Shown one piece after another: positions 7,710 to 16,853 of a DNA stretch of 64,000 nucleotides. The position numbers were made by a program, and so were the translations under genes. Within the stretch, counting starts at the first letter, position 1; every line of letters begins with the position of its first letter. The notes beneath the pieces are model-generated. The model was not told the DNA's origin. It searched no databases and saw only the letters and a program-made list of their open reading frames with translations. Source of the DNA: Rheinheimera pacifica (GTDB lineage: Bacteria > Pseudomonadota > Gammaproteobacteria > Enterobacterales > Alteromonadaceae); assembly GCF_900108485.1 (NCBI RefSeq), contig NZ_FNXF01000006.1, positions 1 to 64,000 of the forward strand, written 5' to 3'.

Positions 7710-8321
7710 TTAATCTACCTCGACATCCTGCTGTGCCAGGGCTTGTTTTAGCTGATTGGTGTCAGCCTCAAACATAGGCAATACTACCGTTTTCATATGC
7801 TCGACCTGTTCCAGCAATAGCTTGGTACCATAATGAGCACTGTAAAAGCTGGTTTGAATTTTGCCGTGGATATCATTCACTTCGCGGTAGAATTTGCGGC
7901 TTTCGCTTAGCAGGGCAGAAGGGGTTTCCAGCGTGGCCGGGGAATATTTCATGCTTTCCCAGACAAAGGTATCTAACACTAACGCGTAACGTTTTACTGC
8001 GTGCACGCTAATATCTTTAATTTGTTCAGTATACTTTTCTATCAGAATAAGGTTGTCGCTTAGCTCGTGCTGTAACGACTGGCGTAAGTAATAGTTATTC
8101 TTATCACTTTGAATTTGTTCAAACAATACAGCTTGTTGTAAACCTTGCTGTGCTGCCAGATAAACACCCAGCACAGTAGCAATGATCATGGAAATCTGGC
8201 TTACCCAGAAACTCAGATTTGATATTTCGCCTTGCTCCAGCGGTATAGCTTTTTTGGGCTTCTGATGTTGTGTAGTTTCATTGATATGTACGGTATTGGT
8301 TAGTGGATCGCGGGCGGGCAT
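7710..8321 (-). CDS. One-TM protein of unknown function, cotranscribed with the rhomboid
   Basis: 203 residues with a polar, Pro/Lys-containing N-terminus of about 35 residues. One membrane segment lies near residues 40-58 (SMIIATVLGVYLAA), followed by a long helical, probably coiled-coil C-terminal region. I do not recognise a family. Its stop is separated by one base from the rhomboid ATG, so the two are translationally linked. The single TM would fit a rhomboid substrate or adaptor, but that is inference from position only. Confidence 0.65.
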   Translation of the reverse strand: MPARDPLTNTVHINETTQHQKPKKAIPLEQGEISNLSFWVSQISMIIATVLGVYLAAQQGLQQAVLFEQIQSDKNNYYLRQSLQHELSDNLILIEKYTEQIKDISVHAVKRYALVLDTFVWESMKYSPATLETPSALLSESRKFYREVNDIHGKIQTSFYSAHYGTKLLLEQVEHMKTVVLPMFEADTNQLKQALAQQDVEVD

Positions 8322-8443
8322 AACACGTCCTTGTTGTAGTGAATAAAAAGTGACGCAAGTGTAACCTGAAACCCGGTTGTGATTACAGCTGGTTGGGTAT
8401 CAGGTACGTTTAAGTGCTTGTTTTTTGCTCAAAAATGTAAAAT

Positions 8444-9487
8444 TTAAAGCGGTTCAAAGGTAAAGTCGTCTTGTTTTAAGGCGTTAGCCAGCTCATGCGA
8501 GCGTTCGATAACCTGCTGCCAGTAGGGGATCCTTATGTCGTCGGGCAGTTTAAAGTCTTTACGATCAGGTATTTTGCCAAAGGGCAATGATTTTACCCAG
8601 CTATCAGACGGGCAAAGCAACACCACATTATGTAAATAAGCCGGATTGGCTTTACGCCATTTTAGCGCTTTATCAAACCAGCCCGGGGTAAGGCTTGGGT
8701 AAAAATGCGGATATAACACCAGGCCATTATCGGTAAAGGGCAGGTCAAAATGGTAATCAGTGACGCCGCCGTCGTAATACCGGCCAACACCTGCGCCGGC
8801 AATGTCTTCTACCGGGTTTAATACCAGCGGTATAGAGCCACTGGCCAGCACGGCCTGGCGTAAGTTAGCGGTACTTAGTTCAGTGTGTTGGGTGGGTAGC
8901 AGGCCGGCATAATGAAACGGCGATGGCTCACCGGGAGTATGAAACAGCACGCGCTGGAAAAAATACTGTAAATGTTTACGGTTAAGCAGGTTGGCGCCGG
9001 CAGCCAGTGTTAAACCACCGGCTTGCAGCAGCTTGCTGCGCGCTGCAGACAACCGGCGCGCTTTGGCCACAACCAGGTTAAGCTTAATCAAGGGGTTATC
9101 TATAACCTGCTGCAAATGCTGTTCAGTTGGAAAAACATCATCAATAATACGTGCCGAGATTTCGGTTATCAGCCGGGTATCGGCCTTTTTGGGGTAAGTA
9201 ATGTGGCAATAGGCGTGGCAAAAACGTTGTGAGGCCGCCACCGGATCCGCCTGAGCAAAGCAGGCAAAGCGCCATGCTCCGGCGGAGCTGCCTAAAATAT
9301 GCAGTGGCGTGCTACGGCCGGCAAAAAACTCACCAAACAGGTATTGATCCAAGCCGAACAGACAAAACCACTTGGGGCCGCCGCTGGCACCTACCATGAC
9401 GCTGAAATCAGCCTGTTGCAGGCCATGTTGCTGAATATGGTTAAAGGCTGTGGGCCCGGCCAGTATACGTAGTGCTGTTTTGCTCAA
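8444..9487 (-). CDS. Patatin-like phospholipase
   Basis: 347 residues. It shows the patatin catalytic features: an oxyanion-type glycine loop GASGGPK near residue 33, nucleophile elbow G-S-S-A-G with Ser 68, and the D-G-G motif supplying the catalytic Asp in YYDGGVTDYH. The family hydrolyses acyl ester bonds of lipids, mostly in the cytoplasm. No signal peptide is seen. It is monocistronic, between the rhomboid pair and dgt, which it follows at a 26-base distance. Confidence 0.82.
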   Translation of the reverse strand: MSKTALRILAGPTAFNHIQQHGLQQADFSVMVGASGGPKWFCLFGLDQYLFGEFFAGRSTPLHILGSSAGAWRFACFAQADPVAASQRFCHAYCHITYPKKADTRLITEISARIIDDVFPTEQHLQQVIDNPLIKLNLVVAKARRLSAARSKLLQAGGLTLAAGANLLNRKHLQYFFQRVLFHTPGEPSPFHYAGLLPTQHTELSTANLRQAVLASGSIPLVLNPVEDIAGAGVGRYYDGGVTDYHFDLPFTDNGLVLYPHFYPSLTPGWFDKALKWRKANPAYLHNVVLLCPSDSWVKSLPFGKIPDRKDFKLPDDIRIPYWQQVIERSHELANALKQDDFTFEPL

Positions 9488-9513
9488 AACGGTAAATACC
9501 TGTTACTTAACGG

Positions 9514-10800
9514 TTAAACGGTAGCATACAGCCGGCGGTACATATGCTCGGCGTAATCATCAGTCATGCCGGAGATATAATCGCATATCACCCGGGGTTT
9601 CAATTCGTCGGGGGCATCTGACCAGCGTTGCTGGGTATTGGCTGGCAGTAGCCGTGACGGATCAGAGCTGAACGCATCAAACAGGGCCATCAGCATATTC
9701 TGACAGCGAAAACGGGATTGCTGGATCTCTGGTTTTGAGATTACGCAACGGTATACCACCTGTTTTAAACAATGCAAAATTGCCTGTGGCGCGGCAGCTA
9801 ATGCTGCGTTATAGCGGATGAGAGGCTCTTGTGCCTGCGGTAAGGCTTCATACAGCGTAACGGAGCTTATCAGCAGGTTTACCAGCGAGCCTATCGCATC
9901 TTTGCGCAAGTGATGCTGATGGCAAAACAGCGCTGCGCTGATTTGTTGCATCAGTTGTCGTAATTCGCCTGGTAATGCATCCCAGTTTGCCTGAGTATGT
10001 TGCTGCCATTGGGTTTGGCTAATATTGCCAAGCACTATGGCATCTTCTAAATCATGCACGCCGTAGGCGATATCGTCAGCCAGCTCCATGATAGAAGCAT
10101 CCAGCGATTTATAGCGTGATTTCAGGTAGGGTGATTTATCCAGCGTGTCGGTGCTTTGGAATAAACTGCGGTCAGCTTCGCTTAACGGTGCCAGGATCCA
10201 GGTAAGAATATCAGCATCGGCAGCAAAAATGGCTTTTGCCGGTTTCCATGGCGTTAAGTTAAGCGGATTAGTGGCAGCGACAACTTCATGGCGTAAATCG
10301 GGTTGCAGTACCGGGTATTTTAGTAACCCCAACAGAGTGCGGCGCGATAAATCCATACCGTGCTGCAGCGTATAAGGTTCCAGTTTGGCTACTATGCGCA
10401 GGGTTTGGCCGTTACCTTCGAAACCGCCGGCGTGCAGCATTTTATAATTCAGGGCGGTTTCGCCACCATGGCCAAAAGGCGGGTGGCCAATATCATGTGC
10501 CAGACACAAGGCCTCCATCAGGCTGTCTTCAGGCAAAAAGGCTAATTGTGCCGCATCCACTTTACTGCGTAGTTGGCTCACCAGGCCGGTACCAATTTGT
10601 GCCGCTTCCAGTGAATGTGTCAGGCGGGTGCGGTAAAAGTCGTTCTGGCCAATACCCAGAATTTGGGTTTTTGATTGCAGGCGGCGAAACGCTGCCGAGT
10701 GCAGAATACGGGCACGGTCACGCTGCCAGGGGGTACGCTGATCGCCAGGCCTGCTGTTGCTAATACCAGAGCGACGCTCAGACCAAAGAGGGTGAGGCAT
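9514..10800 (-). CDS. dgt: Deoxyguanosinetriphosphate triphosphohydrolase-like HD protein
   Basis: 428 residues from ATG at 10800, chosen because AAGGA lies 6 bases upstream. The frame can be extended to a TTG at 10824 without support. It has the R-x-x-R region and HD-domain metal ligands: THSLEAAQ (His 62) and LAHDIGHPPFGHGGE (His-Asp at 102-103). The family hydrolyses dNTPs to the nucleoside and triphosphate and helps control dNTP pools. This is the long proteobacterial dGTPase-like type. It is divergent from yebG. Confidence 0.88.
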   Translation of the reverse strand: MPHPLWSERRSGISNSRPGDQRTPWQRDRARILHSAAFRRLQSKTQILGIGQNDFYRTRLTHSLEAAQIGTGLVSQLRSKVDAAQLAFLPEDSLMEALCLAHDIGHPPFGHGGETALNYKMLHAGGFEGNGQTLRIVAKLEPYTLQHGMDLSRRTLLGLLKYPVLQPDLRHEVVAATNPLNLTPWKPAKAIFAADADILTWILAPLSEADRSLFQSTDTLDKSPYLKSRYKSLDASIMELADDIAYGVHDLEDAIVLGNISQTQWQQHTQANWDALPGELRQLMQQISAALFCHQHHLRKDAIGSLVNLLISSVTLYEALPQAQEPLIRYNAALAAAPQAILHCLKQVVYRCVISKPEIQQSRFRCQNMLMALFDAFSSDPSRLLPANTQQRWSDAPDELKPRVICDYISGMTDDYAEHMYRRLYATV

Positions 10801-10981
10801 AGTATTCCTTGTTAATTCCAACAACTCTTTTTAATTCAAATAACTAAACTGCAAAGCAACCAGTATGGTGTTAAATATATCTGCCGGGCTATAGTACGCC
10901 AACTGTGGTTAAACTTCGAGCCCGGTTACAGTGTCATTGGTGGATTTATCTGCAAAAAAGCATTCGACAAGTAAAAAATTA

Positions 10982-11001
10982 TACTGTATAAAATAACAGT
11001 A
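10982..11001 (+). promoter_or_regulatory. LexA (SOS) box upstream of yebG
   Basis: TACTGTATAAAATAACAGTA is a near-perfect SOS box (CTGT-N8-ACAG with AT-rich centre), 22 bases before the yebG ATG. LexA repression and DNA-damage induction of yebG are known in E. coli. The site could also influence the divergent dgt, whose start is about 180 bases away. Confidence 0.92.
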
Positions 11002-11023
11002 ATTTAATTGGGGGGGAAATGCC

Positions 11024-11323
11024 ATGGCTGTAATTATTAAGTATGTAGTAGAACGTAACGGAGCAGAAAAAATGACTTTTACGTCTAAAGCAGAAGCTGA
11101 CGCTTATGACAAAATGCTGGACACTGCTGACGAACTGGCCCGCTTTTTAGCTGCCAGCAGCTTAGTTACTGATGAGCAGCAGGCTGAAGCGCTGGCACTG
11201 TATATGGCACAGCAGAAAGACGACTTGCTGATTGCATTGGGCGCCAAAAAGCCTGCGCCTAAGGCAGATAAAAACGAAAAAACCACTAAAGCAAAGATTG
11301 CTGCAGTAGAGCAGGCCGCTTAA
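11024..11323 (+). CDS. yebG: YebG family DNA-damage-inducible protein
   Basis: 99 residues. The N-terminus AVIIKYVVERNG and the acidic middle match YebG. The C-terminus is a Lys/Ala-rich tail from about residue 77. The function of YebG is unknown, but in E. coli it is SOS-regulated. Here the perfect LexA box upstream supports the assignment. A G-rich stretch at 11009-11016 precedes the ATG as the ribosome-binding site. Its stop overlaps the convergent symporter stop by 4 bases. Confidence 0.9.
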   Translation: MAVIIKYVVERNGAEKMTFTSKAEADAYDKMLDTADELARFLAASSLVTDEQQAEALALYMAQQKDDLLIALGAKKPAPKADKNEKTTKAKIAAVEQAA

Positions 11324-12717
11324 CGGGCCTGCTGTTGTTTTTGCCAATAGGTTTTAAGATCGGCCTTTACTTCGGGTAACAGCAAGTACAGCGCGAGTAT
11401 ATTGGGTACCGCCATTAAAAAAATCATTGAATCTATAAAGTCGAACACCGCCATTACATCCGGTACGGCGCCCATAGATACAATAAAACAAAACAGTACT
11501 TTATAAAGTTGAGTCAGGTGTTTATCCTGGCCCACCAGATAGCGCCAGCCGGTCATGCCATAGTAAGACCAGCTAATAACGGTAGAAAAACCAAATAACA
11601 GCAATGCAACCATTAATACCCAGGGGAACCAGCTAAATACCGAGGCAAAGGCGCCTGAGGTAATTTGCACACCGTCCAGCCCCGGAGTTTGATAAGCACC
11701 GGTAAGAATAATCACCAATGCTGTAATGGTGCAAATAACCACTGTATCTATAAAGGGCTCCAGTAAACCAATAAACCCCTGGCTTACCGGCTCTTTCGTT
11801 TGGGCGGCGGCATGGGCGATAGGTGAAGAGCCAATACCGGCTTCGTTCGAGTAAGCCGCACGGCGAAAACCCTGGATCAGCACACCAATAAAGCCGCCGT
11901 AACCTGCTTCCGGTGTAAAGGCACCTTGTACTATCAGCCATAACGCTGAGGGAATAGCACTGGCATGGGTAAGCATAACCAACACTGACGCTAACAGGTA
12001 AATTCCACACATCAGTGGCACCAGTTTGCTGGTAACACGGGCAATACTTTTTAACCCGCCAATAATTACTGCACCAACTAAAAAGGCATAAATGGCACCG
12101 AACAGCCAGGCGTTGTCAAAACCGGTTACGGTTTTTACCTGTACAAAACCCTGGTTAACGTGCACAAAACCAGCTGAGCCAAAGATCACAAATACCGAAA
12201 ACGCCATTGCCAGTATGCTACCCAGCACCGGCAGGTTAAATTTATCCAGCGCGGCTTTAATGTAATACATCGGCCCGCCAGACACGCTGCCGTCAGCATT
12301 TATTTGCCGGTATTTTACCGCCAGCGTACATTCAACAAACTTGGTCGACATGCCAAGCAAGCCTGCCACTATCATCCAGAACGTTGCTCCCGGGCCGCCG
12401 AGGCTGATTGCAACGGCAACGCCGGCAATATTACCGGTACCTACGGTGCCGGAAAGTGCCGTGCTCAGTGCCTGAAACGGCGTGATTTCACCATTGGCAC
12501 CAGTACGTTTATTGTTTTTTAACAAACTAAAGGCATGGCCAAAACCTCGCACGTTAATAAAGCCAAGATAACAGGTAAATACCAGCGCACCGCTCACCAG
12601 CCAGATCAGTACCATAGGGATACTTACGCCATTGATATCAAAGGCATAAAATACGATGGCGGCAAGCTGCGTTGTCAGGCTTTCAAATGCCTGCTGAAAG
12701 GAAAAGTCGCTATTCAT
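11320..12717 (-). CDS. Sodium:alanine symporter family (AGCS) amino-acid carrier
   Basis: 465 residues with about ten hydrophobic segments. Family motifs are visible: ALSGTVGTGNIAGVA, GGPGATFWM, and AYSNEAGIGSSPIAHA near the middle. AGCS carriers import alanine or glycine with sodium. It begins 18 or more bases inside a short region upstream of the CDF gene and runs alone toward yebG. The exact substrate cannot be decided from sequence. Confidence 0.88.
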   Translation of the reverse strand: MNSDFSFQQAFESLTTQLAAIVFYAFDINGVSIPMVLIWLVSGALVFTCYLGFINVRGFGHAFSLLKNNKRTGANGEITPFQALSTALSGTVGTGNIAGVAVAISLGGPGATFWMIVAGLLGMSTKFVECTLAVKYRQINADGSVSGGPMYYIKAALDKFNLPVLGSILAMAFSVFVIFGSAGFVHVNQGFVQVKTVTGFDNAWLFGAIYAFLVGAVIIGGLKSIARVTSKLVPLMCGIYLLASVLVMLTHASAIPSALWLIVQGAFTPEAGYGGFIGVLIQGFRRAAYSNEAGIGSSPIAHAAAQTKEPVSQGFIGLLEPFIDTVVICTITALVIILTGAYQTPGLDGVQITSGAFASVFSWFPWVLMVALLLFGFSTVISWSYYGMTGWRYLVGQDKHLTQLYKVLFCFIVSMGAVPDVMAVFDFIDSMIFLMAVPNILALYLLLPEVKADLKTYWQKQQQAR

Positions 12718-12882
12718 TTATTAACTTCAGCGGTATGGACGGCTAATTATTGCTGCAAGATTACTGTGTTATTAGCGCATAAACAAGCGTTTACCTAAAA
12801 GCCCGCGGGCAATGATTGTATCGGCGCTGAATTACTCTTATGCTCAGTACTCATGCCATCTGCATTTACCCGGTTAAACCTT

Positions 12883-13830
12883 ATGTCAGAGCAACACCAA
12901 CATACTTCGCATCAAAGCCATGGCCATCAGCATGGGCACCTTTTGGGCCATCGTCATGGACATCAGCACGCGCACCATAGTGAAAGCAGTAATATTGCGC
13001 TGGCTTTTTGGCTGAATTTTGGCTTTGCCTTAATTGAGATTGTCGGCGGCATACTAACCAACAGTGTGGCCATTATTGCCGATGCTATTCATGACCTGGG
13101 AGACAGCCTGGCAATAGGTTTTGCCTGGGTGGCCAGCAAAATTGCGACCCGACAGCCCACGCAAAAATACAGTTATGGTTACCGGCGCTGGTCGCTGTTA
13201 AGCGCGCTGATCAGCGGCCTTATTTTATTAGTTGGTTCGGGCTGGGTATTGTCAGAGGCCATTCCACGGTTGTGGCAACCGCAATTGCCGCACACCGGTG
13301 GCATGTTTGTGCTGGCGATTTTCGGCATAGCTGTAAATGGCGCCGCCGTACTACGTTTACGCCGTGGCAAAACGCAAAATGAAAAAGTACTCAGCTGGCA
13401 TCTGCTGGAAGATGTGCTGGGTTGGGTTGCGGTGATGCTGGGCGCTATTCTGATGTACTTTACCGGCTGGGCCTGGCTTGATCCGGTGCTGTGTATCGGT
13501 TTTACCGTATTTATTCTGTTTAATGTCTTAAAAAGCCTGCGCCAAACACTGGCATTGTTTTTACAGGTAACACCTGATCCAGTGCTGCAGCAGCAAATTA
13601 CCACAGAGCTAAATGCGCTGGAGTTTGTAAAAGCGGTGCATCACTTACATTTATGGTCGCTCGATGGTGAGCAACACGTACTAACCATGCATGTAGAACT
13701 GACCGCCGATGCAGCCCTGGCCGAGCAGTTGCACTATAAGCAGCGTATTGCCCAATTGTTGGCGCCGTACAGCTTGAGCCACACTACGGTTGAATTTGAA
13801 CTAAGCGGAGAAATCTGCCGCGATGCTTAG
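12883..13830 (+). CDS. Cation diffusion facilitator (zinc/cadmium/cobalt exporter)
   Basis: 315 residues, or 325 if the in-frame ATG at 12853 is used; neither start has a good ribosome-binding site. The N-terminus is extremely His-rich, with alternating HGH/HQH motifs over about 35 residues, suitable for metal binding. Six TM helices follow, with the CDF metal site ADAIHDLGDS in helix 2 and HLLEDVLGW in helix 5. The usual cytoplasmic domain (HHLHLWSLDGEQHVLTMHVEL) follows. CDF proteins export Zn2+ or related ions against proton. It is a single gene. Confidence 0.9.
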   Translation: MSEQHQHTSHQSHGHQHGHLLGHRHGHQHAHHSESSNIALAFWLNFGFALIEIVGGILTNSVAIIADAIHDLGDSLAIGFAWVASKIATRQPTQKYSYGYRRWSLLSALISGLILLVGSGWVLSEAIPRLWQPQLPHTGGMFVLAIFGIAVNGAAVLRLRRGKTQNEKVLSWHLLEDVLGWVAVMLGAILMYFTGWAWLDPVLCIGFTVFILFNVLKSLRQTLALFLQVTPDPVLQQQITTELNALEFVKAVHHLHLWSLDGEQHVLTMHVELTADAALAEQLHYKQRIAQLLAPYSLSHTTVEFELSGEICRDA

Positions 13831-13913
13831 CAAGCGGGTAAGGAGTGAGGCTGTTAAGTGAAATTTCAGTATTGCAGGCTACACTCAGTCTGAACTTCTG
13901 ACAGGAGCAAGCT

Positions 13914-14477
13914 ATGTGGAAATATATTACAGCGGCAGTATTAAGCTCGGTACTTATGTTGCAAGGCTGCGCCGGTGGCGTAAATGCCAGCGCAACAGAG
14001 CAAAAAAATGCCATAACCCAGATGCGTAGCGACGTACTTACCGAGCTGTACCGGCAAAAAGCCAGTGCCAGAGCTGAATTACAAAGCGCACCGGGTTACG
14101 CCACGTTCAGTAACGCCAATGTTAATGTCATTCTGGCCAGCTTTGGTGGCGGCTATGGTGTAGTGCGTGATAACCGCAGTGGCACCGACACTTATATGAA
14201 GATGGGTGAAGTTGGGCTGGGTTTAGGTGCCGGAGTAAAAGATTTTCGTCTGGTAATAGTGTTTCATACCGCTGAGGCGATGCAACGCTTTATTGATCAG
14301 GGCTGGGCTTTCGGTGCTCAGGCTGATGCCGCGGCAAAAGCCGGTGATAAAGGTGGTGCTGTAGGTGCTGAAGCCAGTGTTGATGATGTCACTATTTATC
14401 AGTTTACTGAAGCAGGTTTGGCCTTGCAGGCAACATTAAAAGGCACCAAGTTCTGGGTTGATAAAGACCTGAACTAA
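13914..14477 (+). CDS. YSC84-related lipoprotein
   Basis: 187 residues with a lipoprotein signal ending in LQGC (Cys 19). The mature region has the YSC84/SYLF-like features: APGYATFSNANVN, GGGYGVV, MGEVGLGLGAG and FHT. The family binds lipids or phosphoinositides in eukaryotes, and bacterial members are envelope proteins of unclear role. ATG 13914 follows GACAGGAGCAAGCT, a strong ribosome-binding site. A bidirectional terminator separates it from alaA. Confidence 0.8.
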   Translation: MWKYITAAVLSSVLMLQGCAGGVNASATEQKNAITQMRSDVLTELYRQKASARAELQSAPGYATFSNANVNVILASFGGGYGVVRDNRSGTDTYMKMGEVGLGLGAGVKDFRLVIVFHTAEAMQRFIDQGWAFGAQADAAAKAGDKGGAVGAEASVDDVTIYQFTEAGLALQATLKGTKFWVDKDLN

Positions 14478-14500
14478 CCGGCAGCATTAATAGGACAAGC

Positions 14501-14524
14501 AAAGGCAGCGTAAGCTGCCTTTGT
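14501..14524. terminator. Bidirectional terminator
   Basis: AAAGGCAGC at 14501-14509 and GCTGCCTTT at 14514-14522 pair across GTAA. The T-rich arms serve both the lipoprotein gene (plus strand) and alaA (minus strand). Confidence 0.78.
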
Positions 14525-14529
14525 TAATG

Positions 14530-15744
14530 TTACTGGCTGTAGCCCGGTAAAAACTGCGCCAGCTTGCCAATAGCGGCTTCCAGTTGCTCTTTATGTGGTA
14601 AAAACACAATACGAAAGTGGTCCGGCTCCGGCCAGTTAAAGGCTCTACCATGCACCAGCAACACTTTATGCTGACGCAAAAAGTCCAGTACAAACAACTC
14701 ATCATCTTTAATACGAAATTTTTTGCGGTCAATCTTCGGAAACAAATACATCGCGCCTTTGGGCCGTACGCAGCTGATACCGTCAATTTGTGTTACCAGC
14801 TTGTGCGCCAGGTCCATCTGTTCATATAAACGGCCACCTGGCACTACCAGCTCGTTAATACTCTGATAGCCACCCAGGGCAGTTTGCACGGCATGCTGGC
14901 AGGGCACATTAGCACACAACCGCATTGAAGCCAGAATATTCAGCCCCTCAATATAGTAGCGGGCTAAATGTTTGGCGCCGGAGATAAATAACCAGCCCAC
15001 ACGAAAACCGGCAATACGGTAATTTTTAGATAAACCGCCAAAGGTCAGCATAACTAAGTCGTCGGCCAGCGACGCTGTGCTGACATGCTCAGTGCCGTCG
15101 TACAGCACTTTATCGTATATTTCGTCGCTAAGTACCACCAGCCGGTGCTCGCGGGCTATTTTTAGCAGCTCCAGCAAAAAGGCTTTGTCGTACACTGCGC
15201 CGGTTGGGTTGTTCGGGTTGATCAGTACAATGGCCTTGGTTTTTTTGCTGATCTTTTCTTTAATATCAGCCAGATCAGGATACCAGTCCTGTTGCTCGTC
15301 ACAGCGATAATGCAGTGCCTTGCCACCGGCCAGATTAACTGCGGCTGTCCACAGCGGATAATCGGGCGAGGGTACCAGCACTTCATCACCATTATTCAGT
15401 AACGCCTGCAGCGACATTAAAATCAGCTCGGACACCCCATTGCCAATATAAACATCGTCAGCGTCTGCGCCCAGAATGCCGCGCTGCTGATAATACTGCG
15501 CTACTGCTACCCGGGCAGGGTAGATACCTTGTGAGTCTGAGTAACCCTGTGCGGTGGGCAGGTTATGAATAACATGCTTGAGAATTTCGTCGGGTGCTTC
15601 AAAACCAAAAGGCGCAGGGTTGCCTATGTTAAGTTTGAGGATGCGGTGGCCTTCCTCTTCCATGCGTTTGGCTTCCTGGGCTATAGGGCCGCGGATATCG
15701 TAACAGACTCCGTCTAACTTTGATGAGCGCTCAATGGGTTTCAT
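14530..15744 (-). CDS. alaA: Alanine aminotransferase AlaA-like, PLP-dependent class I/II
   Basis: 404 residues. It opens with the AlaA/YfbQ-type segment RSSKLDGVCYDIRGPIAQEA. It also has NPNNPTGAVY, the SDEIYDKVLYDG motif, and a PLP lysine in FGGLSKNYRIAGFRVGW. AlaA makes alanine from pyruvate and glutamate. Length matches E. coli AlaA (405). It is monocistronic, with a 244-base upstream region up to the Bax-like gene. Confidence 0.92.
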   Translation of the reverse strand: MKPIERSSKLDGVCYDIRGPIAQEAKRMEEEGHRILKLNIGNPAPFGFEAPDEILKHVIHNLPTAQGYSDSQGIYPARVAVAQYYQQRGILGADADDVYIGNGVSELILMSLQALLNNGDEVLVPSPDYPLWTAAVNLAGGKALHYRCDEQQDWYPDLADIKEKISKKTKAIVLINPNNPTGAVYDKAFLLELLKIAREHRLVVLSDEIYDKVLYDGTEHVSTASLADDLVMLTFGGLSKNYRIAGFRVGWLFISGAKHLARYYIEGLNILASMRLCANVPCQHAVQTALGGYQSINELVVPGGRLYEQMDLAHKLVTQIDGISCVRPKGAMYLFPKIDRKKFRIKDDELFVLDFLRQHKVLLVHGRAFNWPEPDHFRIVFLPHKEQLEAAIGKLAQFLPGYSQ

Positions 15745-15988
15745 AACAACGACCTTAATGTCTCCGTTTTATCCGTCCAGACAGCTAAATTGCTGTGGAA
15801 CACTGTTTTTACATAACTATCGCCACTTTGCAATGGCTACAGCGGCGTTTACAGAAATAAATTAAGCCAATTAAGTTTTTCATCGTATAAAGTCGGCTGT
15901 GCAGGTAAAATGTCGCCGTCTTGTTGTAGCAAACCGGTTACTGCCATAGCAAAGGTGCTATGCAGGAAGAGTAACCCACAGGTGATAG

Positions 15989-16852
15989 ATGTTATTGAAA
16001 AAAATCATTATTCCAGCTTTTTGGCTGTTGGTTTTTATGGCCGTATTGAGCCCTTTTACTGAGCTTGCACCGGTAAAACAGCTGGATTCACTGGAAGAAT
16101 GGCAAAAGCCCAGCCGTATTACGGCGTTAAACCGGGCTGATCAGGAAAAAGTGCTGCAGCGCCTGGCATATACCCAGCCGTTACCGGCTTTTAAAGGCTT
16201 GCCAGATTTTAACCGGATTGCTGACACTACGGAGCGAAAACGCAGCTTTTTTAATTACTTACGTCCTTATGTTAAACGTGAAAATGCCCGCTTGCGCGCG
16301 TTGCGCCAGCAATTGCTGGAAATTCAGGATAAAAAGCAAAAACACCTGCGTATGTCGGTAGAGGAATATGCTTTTTTATACAGCCTGTACGATGAATTTC
16401 GCATGGAAGTCACAGAAACAGATGAAAATATGCTTGAGGAATTACTACGGCGGGTAGATGTGATCCCAGAGAGCCTGGTATTAATGCAGGCAGCAAATGA
16501 GTCGGCATGGGGTACCAGCCGTTTTGCCGTAGAAGGCTATAACTTTTTTGGCCAGTGGTGTTTTCGTGAAGGCTGTGGCCTGGTGCCCCAATCACGGCTG
16601 GAAGGCCAAACCCACGAAGTAACAAAGTTTGACAGCCCGGCGGCAAGCATCAATAGCTATTTTTATAACTTAAACGCCTTTCACACTTATGAACCGCTGC
16701 GGGCTATCCGGGCCCGGTTACGCCATGAAGGCAAGCCGGTGCGTGGTGAAACCCTTGCCGCCGGCCTTGGTGCATATTCAGAACGCGGAGAAGAATATAT
16801 CGCTGAAATCAGCGGTATGATCCGCTTTAACCGCACACTACTGGAAGAATAA
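15989..16852 (+). CDS. Bax-like glucosaminidase-domain protein
   Basis: 287 residues with an N-terminal hydrophobic segment (residues 5-25) that is a signal or membrane anchor. The C-terminal half is a glucosaminidase domain: PESLVLMQAANESAWGTSRF carries the catalytic Glu, then NFFGQWCF and the INSYFYNLN region. It resembles E. coli Bax and would act on peptidoglycan in the periplasm. The ATG follows AGGTGATAG. The DUF2987 gene begins two bases after its stop, so they form an operon. Confidence 0.85.
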   Translation: MLLKKIIIPAFWLLVFMAVLSPFTELAPVKQLDSLEEWQKPSRITALNRADQEKVLQRLAYTQPLPAFKGLPDFNRIADTTERKRSFFNYLRPYVKRENARLRALRQQLLEIQDKKQKHLRMSVEEYAFLYSLYDEFRMEVTETDENMLEELLRRVDVIPESLVLMQAANESAWGTSRFAVEGYNFFGQWCFREGCGLVPQSRLEGQTHEVTKFDSPAASINSYFYNLNAFHTYEPLRAIRARLRHEGKPVRGETLAAGLGAYSERGEEYIAEISGMIRFNRTLLEE

Positions 16853-16853
16853 T

